A stretch of DNA of 35,749 bases, taken from Priapulus caudatus. Taxonomy: Eukaryota > Priapulida > Priapulimorpha > Priapulimorphida > Priapulidae. Within the stretch, counting starts at the first letter, position 1, and every line of letters begins with the position of its first letter. This document shows, one piece after another, positions 24,136 to 29,233 of the stretch. Both the position numbers and the translations under genes were made by a program. The notes beneath the pieces are model-generated. The model made no database searches. It was not told where the DNA came from and was given only the letters and a program-made list of their open reading frames with translations. The stretch covers positions 14,629 through 50,377 of the forward strand of contig NW_014577345.1 of the NCBI RefSeq assembly GCF_000485595.1, in the 5' to 3' direction.

Positions 24136-25594
24136 CTCTCTCTCCTCTCTCTCTCGCTCTCTCTCCTCTCTCTCCTTGCGCTCTCTCTCTCTCTCATCCT
24201 GCCCTCTCACCTCTCACCACATGTCTTCCAGGAAGCTACATCTCTGACTTCCAACTGTACGCGAATTCGACCTTCAGCGAGCCGCAGCCGCAGCAGATCG
24301 AGATAGACAAATCTTCGCTGACGAATGCGCCATCTTGTGTGTGGAAGAGCACGGCTTCGATTGCCGATCCTTCAGCGTCTGCGCCACCGAACCGAACGAC
24401 GTCCGATCTCCAAAGACGCACTGTGTGATGACGTCATCGAATTTGCAGGACGACGGAGTGCAGCTTGTGACGACGTCACAGTGCGACCATTACTCGCGTG
24501 CGTGAGCTCTCGCAGATTTCTTTTTATTTGGCTCTTTTATACTTTAAAAAAATGCTTTTATAAAGCTGTTTTTACTTCTTTTTTTAAATTCTTTTTGTAA
24601 AGCTGCGTTTAGAAGCGCAGAGACCGTACGCGCGTGTAATACCTTGAGCTTCATAATATAGAATATATTATTCTATATAGTTCTATATTCTATATAATTT
24701 TATATTATTTTATAGAGTTCTATAGTCTATATAATTCTATGTTATTCTATATAGTTCTATATTCTATATAATTCTATGGTATTCTATATAGTTCTATATT
24801 CTATATAATTCTATGGTATTCTATATAGTTCTATATTCTATATAATTCTATGGTATTCTATATAGTTCTATATTCTATATAATTCTATATTATAACACTC
24901 CTGATAATACGGGTTCTATCGTCTGGAGCAAGTAAGATCATCTAACAATCATACGTACTCCTTCTATTATTACAAGGAGGGTCCCGCGGACAGGTCAAAG
25001 TATAGTTTAAACTTTAAAGCAATGCTCTTGATATAGTTACAAGACGTGTAATGCAGGGGAGTTCAGCGCGTGATCCATGTTTGGTGTTCTTGGCAGGTGT
25101 TAACTACCTTGATGGCACGCTGGTCGGCAAGAATCAGCACATGGTGTGCGACCTGGACGGGGGAACTTCCGGTTCCGGAATGTCGCCTGGTGAGTCACTT
25201 TCCGCGACGACTTAACTCGCAATGATCGTCATCTTCTTAAAGTTCAACCCCCAAAATAACCGTTAAATTATAATAATAATGATTGTAATTGTAATCATAA
25301 TATTATTATTGTTGTTGTTGTCATTAGTAGTAGTAGTAGTAGTAGTAGTTGTATTTGTGTAAATTTGATAGCGATTAGATGCCCTAATTTCTCATGTAAA
25401 CTCTCGGTTCATGTTGATCATGAAATTCTTTATCATGATCGAACAATCGTATCTTTACGATTGCTAATCGTGCACCTATAGGTGGCGCCACTGTTCTGGC
25501 CTTCTCCATGATCTTGCTGGGGATGCTGATAGCGGTCGGTGCGTTGTACGCCTACCAGCGATTCTACATGTCACCTGGTCAACGTCTGATCTAA
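12566..25594 (+). CDS. Large type I membrane protein: two LolA-like domains, four apple/PAN-like repeats, one TM helix (5'-partial, frame-damaged)
   Basis: Nineteen exons are recognised. Plus strand: 12566-12757, 13403-13535, 14109-14217, 14761-14918, 15493-15621, 16270-16387, 17179-17366, 20186-20249, 20473-20718, 21438-21547, 21864-21918, 22281-22510, 23000-23111, 23764-23899, 24232-24497, 25097-25189 and 25482-25594. Two more, 19023-19127 and 18801-18857, are on the minus strand and belong between 17366 and 20186. Splice phases agree throughout once about ten single missing bases are allowed, giving about 873 residues. Order: LolA-like domain 1; domain 2 from RGVYCSG onward; four Cys repeats of the form CAxxC..CxSFxxC; a membrane helix ([20 protein letters not shown]); and a short cytoplasmic tail. 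From memory, invertebrate proteins of this architecture are uncharacterised. A secreted-side lipid-binding or adhesive role is only a guess. The signal peptide is not seen. It could be a decayed gene. Confidence 0.8.
13063..13292 (+). repeat. CA/CACG microsatellite
   Basis: CACA and CGCACGCA runs in the intron before exon b. Open frames on both strands (Thr/His or Cys/Val runs) are artefacts. Confidence 0.92.
13403..13535 (+). CDS. Exon b: LolA-like domain 1, one apparent missing base
   Basis: The acceptor is CCTTGCAG and the donor GTGACA. Entering in phase 1 it reads [18 protein letters not shown]. The only frame that exits into the next exon is the one ending [17 protein letters not shown] single missing base between about 13455 and 13530 reconciles them, possibly near 13488. 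The exact position is uncertain. Confidence 0.6.
13611..13953 (+). repeat. GA microsatellite
   Basis: Mostly GAGA with AAAGA interruptions, in the intron between exons b and c. Confidence 0.92.
14109..14217 (+). CDS. Exon c: VRGI motif of LolA-like domain 1
   Basis: It encodes [19 protein letters not shown] and continues to YFFS. The acceptor is TTGTTGCAG and the donor GTATGT, phase 1 out. The VRGI..W motif corresponds to ERGIHCDCW of domain 2, encoded by the inverted exon at 19023-19127. No frame break. Confidence 0.85.
14246..14277. repeat. 32-bp near-perfect palindrome
   Basis: GTGTATAATATAGAGA is followed by its reverse complement with one mismatch. It lies 29 bases after the donor of exon c and resembles the inner part of the small palindromic elements (TATAATATAGA). 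Confidence 0.6.
14658..14757 (+). repeat. TTACAC hexanucleotide array between two copies of a splice acceptor
   Basis: About sixteen TTACAC units, two with TCACAC. The array is bounded on each side by CTTACAGAGGATGCTTACAC (from 14651 and 14754). It appears to have grown from the coding bases GCTTACACTTACAC just inside exon d. Confidence 0.9.
14761..14918 (+). CDS. Exon d: end of LolA-like domain 1, acceptor inside a hexanucleotide array
   Basis: It encodes [19 protein letters not shown] followed by [11 protein letters not shown] and EIFQ. The donor is GTAAGA. The acceptor CACTTACAG|AGGATGC at 14760 is the downstream copy of a duplicated site. The upstream copy at 14657 has the same sequence on both sides, but using it would put the exon out of frame (103 nt longer). 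Confidence 0.85.
14978..15032. mobile_element. 55-bp palindromic element with 7-bp target duplication
   Basis: CAGGGGTTAATAATGACAAA at the left pairs with TTTGTCATTATATTAACCCC plus TG at the right, with one unpaired base. ATACCAT is duplicated exactly at 14971-14977 and 15033-15039. A related intron sequence at 16181-16187 has a single ATACCAT with no insertion. Confidence 0.8.
15493..15621 (+). CDS. Exon e: start of LolA-like domain 2
   Basis: It encodes [14 protein letters not shown], then [16 protein letters not shown] and YLAASG. It is 43 codons, phase 0 at both ends, with donor [17 protein letters not shown] aligns with [11 protein letters not shown] of domain 1, which marks an internal duplication of the whole domain. 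Confidence 0.85.
15776..15992 (+). repeat. GTGCGT-rich microsatellite
   Basis: Mixed GTGT and GTGCGTGC units in the intron after exon e. The open frames through it are artefacts. Confidence 0.9.
16131..16262 (+). repeat. Intronic direct repeat, second copy (first copy about 14929-15110)
   Basis: GGTAGTGATGAACTTGG, GCGATACCATGCAGATTTAG, TTGCGTTTG and GAGATTCCGCTAT recur in the same order in the intron before exon e (14929-15110), which carries the 55-bp insertion. The two copies flank exon e. Confidence 0.75.
16270..16387 (+). CDS. Exon f: LolA-like domain 2
   Basis: It encodes [20 protein letters not shown] and ends QIHDYNS. The acceptor is ATTACAG and the donor GTAAGT, phase 1 out. It corresponds to the [19 protein letters not shown] part of domain 1. 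Confidence 0.88.
16521..16791. mobile_element. Fold-back element with about 85-95 bp inverted arms
   Basis: The left arm begins TGTTCTGCTTGCATCTATGA and runs to CCTATGACAAATATTG at 16615. The right arm (16709-16791) is its reverse complement, with an internal length difference. Intronic and noncoding. No clear target duplication. Confidence 0.7.
16853..17093 (+). repeat. GTT-rich trinucleotide tract
   Basis: Interrupted TTG/GTT units with GCT, GGT and ACT variants, in the intron before exon g. Confidence 0.9.
17179..17366 (+). CDS. Exon g: LolA-like domain 2
   Basis: It encodes [20 protein letters not shown], then [14 protein letters not shown] and ends [11 protein letters not shown]. The acceptor is GTGTGTAG and the donor GTTGGT. 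It leaves in phase 0 and expects the RGI..W exon next, which is on the opposite strand at 19023-19127. Confidence 0.88.
17367..17720 (+). repeat. Nested tandem duplications starting at the exon g donor
   Basis: The first about 30 intron bases (GTTGGTGTTAATGCGCATGC..GAACC) recur at about 17629. Between them GAGCGAGAGCGCCATCTGTC occurs twice (about 17514, 17550) and an ACTGCATGCAG..CCACACTCA unit occurs twice. A TAGCAGTAG..ATATC.TTCTTGT unit recurs at about 17587 and 17670. Confidence 0.75.
17944..18010 (+). repeat. Left arm of an inverted repeat ending in a CA run at the gap
   Basis: ACTGTATTAATCTTCCCTGC is followed by CACACACACATACACAAACA and a CA run. The reverse complement of 19403-19497 reads ACTGTATTAATTCTCCCTAC followed by the same CACACACACATACACAAACA. 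Confidence 0.85.
18011..18755. other. Assembly gap (745 N)
   Basis: Unknown sequence. Its left edge is a CA run. Its right edge leads into DNA whose two exons are on the opposite strand from the rest of the gene. Confidence 1.
18801..18857 (-). CDS. Inverted exon i of the LolA/apple gene
   Basis: On the minus strand the acceptor TTTTATTTTACAG leads into [19 protein letters not shown], followed by donor GTATGTGT. It is 19 codons, phase 0 at both ends, and so fits between the inverted exon h and the plus-strand exon at 20186. The protein match alone is weak. The splice sites, phase and position next to exon h are the main support. Confidence 0.6.
19023..19127 (-). CDS. Inverted exon h with the RGIxCDxW motif of LolA-like domain 2
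   Basis: On the minus strand the acceptor CTCTCCTTCACACACATAG is followed by [14 protein letters not shown], then [16 protein letters not shown], then donor GTATAA. It is 35 codons, phase 0 to 0. Exon g on the plus strand ends YYNGK in phase 0, and exon j starts in phase 0. RGIHCDCW is the counterpart of VRGIPALQW in domain 1. This exon therefore belongs between them but is oriented the other way. Confidence 0.85.
19321..19360 (+). repeat. 10-bp tandem repeat GTATGGTATA
   Basis: Four exact copies, followed by a degenerate one. Confidence 0.9.
19403..19497 (-). repeat. Right arm of the inverted repeat with a TG run
   Basis: About 24 GT units, then TTGCGTGTGTTTGTGTATGT, then GTGTGTGGTAGGGAGAATTA and ATACAGT. 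It is the inverted partner of 17944-18010. Together the arms enclose the gap and both inverted exons. Confidence 0.85.
19487..19877 (+). mobile_element. Non-LTR retrotransposon (LINE) fragment, C-terminal end of the reverse transcriptase ORF
   Basis: An open frame without a start codon reads [20 protein letters not shown], then [53 protein letters not shown] and a TGA at 19875-19877. The pattern of a Y-rich block, SWG, QNKIIK, SPL, LKLxDIY and FMFKF..LLP is the usual end of CR1/Jockey-like LINE polymerases. It is a 5'-truncated, dead copy in an intron of the membrane-protein gene. Confidence 0.65.
20020..20160 (+). repeat. CA microsatellite
   Basis: An almost pure CA run with TACA and AACA interruptions, ending about 25 bases before the acceptor of exon j. 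Confidence 0.95.
20186..20249 (+). CDS. Exon j: end of LolA-like domain 2
   Basis: It encodes [20 protein letters not shown] and K. The acceptor is CTTACAG and the donor GTAAGC, phase 0 in and phase 1 out. It can join in frame either to exon i or directly to exon g. Confidence 0.75.
20473..20718 (+). CDS. Exon k: apple/PAN-like repeat 1
   Basis: It encodes [15 protein letters not shown], then [24 protein letters not shown], a [14 protein letters not shown] stretch and SPSCSIHM. The CAELC..CQSFSFC pattern begins the repeated cysteine module. There are several N-glycosylation sequons (NSS, NAS). The donor is GTAAGT, phase 1. No frame break. Confidence 0.88.
20942..20984 (+). repeat. 14-bp tandem repeat ATCCACCATGCTGC
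   Basis: Three copies in an intron. Confidence 0.9.
21438..21547 (+). CDS. Exon l: linker between apple-like repeats 1 and 2
   Basis: It encodes [20 protein letters not shown], then [16 protein letters not shown]. The acceptor is CATGCAG and the donor GTAAGT, phase 1 in and 0 out. I recognise no named domain. Confidence 0.8.
21614..21746. mobile_element. 133-bp palindromic-ended element with 7-bp target duplication and an internal array
   Basis: CAGGAGTGAATAATAATA at the left and TATTATTAATAACTCCTG at the right are inverted copies with a few mismatches. CTAGAAT is duplicated exactly at 21607-21613 and 21747-21753. The interior is a 15-bp tandem array (TAATTATCTAATATG, about five copies). 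Confidence 0.8.
21864..21918 (+). CDS. Exon m, with an alternative in-frame acceptor at 21813
   Basis: It encodes [18 protein letters not shown], with donor GTATGT, phase 1 out. There are two good acceptors: TTATTTTACAG before 21864 and AGTTTTGCAG before 21813. The longer form adds 17 in-frame residues ([17 protein letters not shown]). Confidence 0.75.
21918..22215 (+). repeat. GTGCGT microsatellite
   Basis: It starts directly at the donor of exon m and fills most of that intron. Confidence 0.9.
22281..22510 (+). CDS. Exon n: apple/PAN-like repeat 2, three apparent missing bases
   Basis: It starts [20 protein letters not shown] and ends [30 protein letters not shown] in one frame. In between, the expected module appears in the other frames: [10 protein letters not shown], then CSAPS. 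One missing base near 22347, 22374 and 22389 restores CAxxC..CNAFSYC, matching repeats 1, 3 and 4. The three shifts cancel, so the exon looks open in one frame. Confidence 0.75.
22739..22845 (+). repeat. CCATGACCGCTGCTG-type tandem repeat
   Basis: Degenerate 12-15 bp units containing CATGACC, seven or more copies, intronic. Confidence 0.8.
23000..23111 (+). CDS. Exon o: start of apple/PAN-like repeat 3, one or two apparent missing bases
   Basis: It ends [19 protein letters not shown], in phase 0 with the next exon. Entering in phase 0 gives an early TGA. The upstream part reads [15 protein letters not shown] in the frame one base back. One missing base near 23001 and one between about 23060 and 23085 would join all parts. 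Confidence 0.7.
23154..23564. mobile_element. Non-autonomous DNA transposon with CAGGGGCGTGTACAG ends
   Basis: The left end CAGGGGCGTGTACAGG and the right end CCTGTACACGCCCCTG are exact inverted copies. CTCAT is duplicated at both borders (23149-23153, 23565-23569). The inner arms repeat GATCCGGACGCAAGATTTTT and GGGGAAA in inverted form. A telomere-like CCTAACCCTAACCTGAACCC tract lies at about 23394-23424. Confidence 0.8.
23764..23899 (+). CDS. Exon p: apple/PAN-like repeat 3
   Basis: It encodes [20 protein letters not shown], then [15 protein letters not shown] and GTCDFYT. It continues CAQKC of exon o to complete CAxxC..CRSFEFC. Donor GTGAGT, phase 1. No frame break. Confidence 0.88.
23920..24200 (+). 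repeat. TC microsatellite
   Basis: An almost pure TC tract that doubles as a very long pyrimidine tract before the acceptor of exon q. Confidence 0.95.
24232..24497 (+). CDS. Exon q: apple/PAN-like repeat 4, one apparent missing base
   Basis: It begins [20 protein letters not shown] and DKSSLT in one frame. From about 24326 it continues [19 protein letters not shown] and ends [10 protein letters not shown] in the frame one base back. The exon is one base short of what the flanking phases require, in agreement. CAILC..CRSFSVC is the fourth copy of the module. Confidence 0.82.
24645..24906. repeat. TTCTATATAATTCTAT satellite-like array with palindromic end
   Basis: About five units of TTCTATATAATTCTATGGTA and TTCTATATAG, each self-complementary. 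The right end TATAACACTCCTG inverts to CAGGAGTGTTATA, like the termini of the small palindromic elements. Confidence 0.7.
25097..25189 (+). CDS. Exon r: membrane-proximal stem
   Basis: It encodes [20 protein letters not shown] followed by a Gly/Ser linker ([10 protein letters not shown]). The acceptor is TTGGCAG and the donor GTGAGT, phase 1 in and out. Confidence 0.85.
25318..25350 (+). repeat. GTA trinucleotide microsatellite
   Basis: About nine TAG/GTA units in the last intron. Confidence 0.85.
25482..25594 (+). CDS. Exon s: transmembrane helix, short tail and stop
   Basis: It encodes [20 protein letters not shown], then [17 protein letters not shown] and TAA at 25592-25594. The single hydrophobic segment of about 22 residues near the C terminus, with basic residues after it, predicts a type I membrane protein with a tail of about 12 residues. 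Confidence 0.9.
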
Positions 25595-25657
25595 ACACGA
25601 CACGCATGACGTCACATCCGGTTATTGCAAGAGGTGTGCGAGAACAACATAAATACA

Positions 25658-25663
25658 AATAAA
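25658..25663 (+). terminator. Polyadenylation signal candidate for the LolA/apple gene
   Basis: AATAAA lies 64 bases after the stop codon. Another AATAAA lies at about 26463. Confidence 0.45.
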
Positions 25664-26007
25664 TACAATGTAAAGTAAATGTTGCTATCGGGTTTCCAGC
25701 CGCACGGTCGACGGCAGTTTGTAACGAAACGTATAATGCAAAAGACGTTTCGCAAAATGCTAGATTTTTTTCGATGGTTCGAGGTTTTTATTCGTTTGTG
25801 TGCGCTAGTGTAAAACACGGTACTGTTCTTCCCATTTCTACGGGGGAAAATGTTCCCATTTTTGACGGAAATCGAGTCTTAATTCATCTGTGAAACTACC
25901 GCGGAGAGAAAATGACCGAATGTCAGATTTAAAGTATGTGTAACATTTTGTGATCCACGCGGTTAGACCTGGCCAATTTGATACGTTCGAAATGTCGCTC
26001 ATGCGGT

Positions 26008-26070
26008 TAGATACAATAATGTAACCCAACAAGAGTAGAGTACTCTTGTTGCGTTACATTATTGTATCTA
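26008..26070. repeat. 63-bp near-perfect palindrome
   Basis: TAGATACAATAATGTAACCC plus AACAAGAGTA pairs with its reverse complement around GAG, with one mismatch in 30. If transcribed it would form a strong hairpin between the two convergent genes. No target duplication seen. Confidence 0.75.
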
Positions 26071-26246
26071 CTCTGAGATGTGTCATTACTAGAAAAATTA
26101 TGGCAAGTAGTAATAATATACATGAAATTAATTTTTTTTTATAAATAACATGTCATACTCAAAAGCCAGGACAGGCTGCTCATACATATCTATGGACCAA
26201 TGATACAATAAATATAGGCGATCATTTTAGTTAGTAACAGGATGTC

Positions 26247-26252
26247 TTTATT
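26247..26252 (-). terminator. Polyadenylation signal candidate for the SLC6 gene
   Basis: TTTATT on the plus strand is AATAAA on the minus strand, about 760 bases after the SLC6 stop. It is one of several A/T-rich candidates. Confidence 0.25.
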
Positions 26253-27010
26253 TCTGTAACATATAAACAGGTTAAATCGTATTCGATCCTGAGTATAGAA
26301 CTGCTTCCACAAATTTAAAGTGGCACTCTAAAAAATAGAGAGAAGACATCTCCTATATTGCTGCCTGTTATATGGCTATGCTAGTGGTTGTGTAACGTGT
26401 CATCATTTCTGTCTGGCTCCCTTTGCCGACAGTAGTTGGGTTCGCGTCAGACCACGATGAGAAATAAAAAATGAGCAAATACGATAAAATGTGTTCCATC
26501 TTCGAAAAACTTTCGTGCGATATAAAACAATCAAAGAATCAATGTACAAGTGTATACCTTTCCGGCTGCTGTAACGCTGCCACCATTTGATAAGATAAAA
26601 CTACATACTATTTAAAATATTTTCGGCTAAAAATATGCAGGAAATAACATGGAATCTACTCGTTAGATCGTGCTCCCTGCACCGCACGTCAGAAATAGGA
26701 GGTATTTGGCATACAATTGGTATATAATAGGCATATCTACGGCGAATCTTACACATCGGCATCACTATCACTATAACATAAAACTTCATCTCAATCGCTC
26801 CATCGATCTTATGGCCCACGCCTAGTTTAGCACCCCGGATATGCTTAGCACATACACGAACGATATAATATACCGGGGTCCCAACCTAGGATTGCGCTAA
26901 TCTTATCAACGTTCTGACACCTGAAAATATAAAATGAGCACTAGAGCTGCCGGATAGGACGACGACGACGACGGCGATGACGTCACGACGTCGGCCGGTC
27001 ACGTGATCTT

Positions 27011-29198
27011 CTAGTATCGCGCGGCGGGGTTGTCGTATGCGACGTTCTTGTTGTCGACGTTGACCATGCCGTGTGTTTCGGCGTAGGTGTCGCCGTGCCG
27101 GCGCAGTCTATGATCGTAATGCTCCGTCTTCGTTATGGCCGCGCGGAACTTCTGCAAAGGGGAAAATCAAATAAAAGATCGGTTAGCGAAAGATCCAGTA
27201 AAGGATCGGTGAGGCAAAGATCCAATAAAAGATCGGTGGGGCAAAGATCCAATAAAAGATCGGTGAGGCAAAGATCCAATAAAAGATCGGTGGGGCAAAG
27301 ATCCGATAAAAGATCGGTGGGACAAAGATCCAGAAAAGATCGGTGAAGTAAAGATCCAATGAAGGATCGGTGAGGTAAAGATGCAGTAAAAGATCGAAGC
27401 AGTAAATTATGGCACGTTTTTCGCGTTTGGCACGATATGCGCGATTTTCATTTCATTCTATGGCGCGTACAGTACCTCACCCCCCCCCACCTCACCCCCA
27501 CACCTCACCCCCACACCCCACCCACACATATGTTTCCAAATCGTATACGTGACAAGTGTAGACAGTAGCATTCGCACCTGTGAGAGCGTGCCCTCCTGTA
27601 CGAAGATCATGACTATGGCCCAAAGTGGGATCTGTATGAGAGAGAGCATAGCTAGCAGCCATCCGACACCGTCAGCCCATGGAGGGTAGTAGATGAAACC
27701 ATCACTTGTCAGCGGCTTGTAGTAATACATGGCAGCTGCAAACACCAACTGAAAGCGCAGGCAAGAGTGACAACAGTGTTAGACACAGTGTTAACATCAG
27801 ACCTGAGGAAGTCTATCGGTGAGATGGGCGAAAATTTCGTCAGTGTAAGTTATTTTTAACTTAATTTGGATTTAACTGAGATAAACTTTATTAGCAAGTG
27901 TTACACACGTCTCATCGGAGAGTAAATAACGACAAATATTTGTGTTTATTCGCTCCTAATCTCATCGCTATGTCGTCGCCAGAGGGAGACACCGTGCATC
28001 GCGTGGCGACAAACAACGACGGTGATGATAACGTCTCAAAGATCGTATCTGCGTCGGCTGGCGACGTATCGTCTAATACATCGCGCAAATATTCGGTAAT
28101 ATTTTGTGCCGACGTCTTGTTGACGTCACGCCGACGTCACGCCGACGTCACGCCGACGTCACGGACGATACTTACGATGATGAGCACGGGCGAGATGAAA
28201 ACCCAGCAGACGATCCAGTACCAGCCGGGCTTGTGTCCGAGCATGTGCGCGATGTCTTGAGAAAAGTTGCGGAATCCGTACACCCACATCAGCGCCACGA
28301 TCTCGAAGAAGGCGATGAGCAGAACGGCAAAGTCGCCGCCATATTTGTCCATCAAACCCCAGACGTACTGACCTCCCTGTAGCGAGTATAGTGTTGTTAT
28401 TACGTCATCATCGTCATCGTCGTCGGGGTCGGTCGTCATCGTCGTCGGAGGGGCGTCATCGGTCGGGGAGCAGGTTGGGAGATTTTTCTCCCCCTCTCGA
28501 GAGAAATTTGTGGGATTTTAATTACGGAAATGGTGGATCACCAACGGTGCGGTAAGGAATCAACGTCGAAGCAGCCATCTGCGTATTTTATAGTCACGTA
28601 CGGCGCATGAATTTTAATTGCATACATTTAAATTTATATCGCGCAATTACGAAATAGAAATTTATATTACACATTATGAAATAGCTGGTATTTGCATAAT
28701 CAACATGGCGCAAGCGTGCGTGCATCCGAGCTCGGGTTTAGATGTGTTGACAGGAAGATGTGTGTGCAGGTGTGCGTGCGCGTATGCGTGCGTGTTTTCG
28801 CCTGAGCACTGGTTTGAATGTGCGGTCAGGAAAGTGTGTGAGCGGGTGTACGCCTCTGTACGTGTGTGTGTGCGTGCGTGTGCATGCATGCATGTGTGCG
28901 CACGTCTGTATGTGCGTGTGTGTGCGTGCGTGCGTGCGCGTTCATGCGTGCGCGTGTGTGCGTGTGCGTTCAAGCGTGCGCGTGTGAGTGCGTGCGTGTG
29001 CGTTCATGCGTGTGCGTTCATGCGTGCGTGCGTGTGCGTGCATGCATGTGCGTGCGTGCACTCACGTGTGTTGTGCTCGGCATGGCGATGAAGAAGCAGG
29101 CGATACAGAAGACCAACGTGAAGGTGAACTTGTGTCTCCGCAGCGGCCGGAACTGATCCGTCATACTGCTCATGACGCATTCCAGCAAGGCAAACTAA

Positions 29199-29233
<35 letters not shown>

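Larger units (their letters stand above)
25595..27010. other. Interval between two convergent genes
   Basis: The 3' flanks of the LolA/apple gene (plus) and the SLC6 gene (minus) meet here. No exon is recognised. Contents are polyadenylation-signal candidates on both strands and the palindrome at 26008-26070. Confidence 0.6.

Noticed and set aside
12593-24326. Programmed ribosomal frameshifting as an explanation for the frame breaks
   Set aside because: There are about ten sites with no shared slippery sequence, several only tens of bases apart. Missing bases or gene decay are far simpler explanations.
12566-25594. A bacterial LolA gene or horizontal transfer
   Set aside because: Multiple GT-AG introns, eukaryotic domain order and a C-terminal membrane helix point to a native animal gene. 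The LolA resemblance is at fold level.
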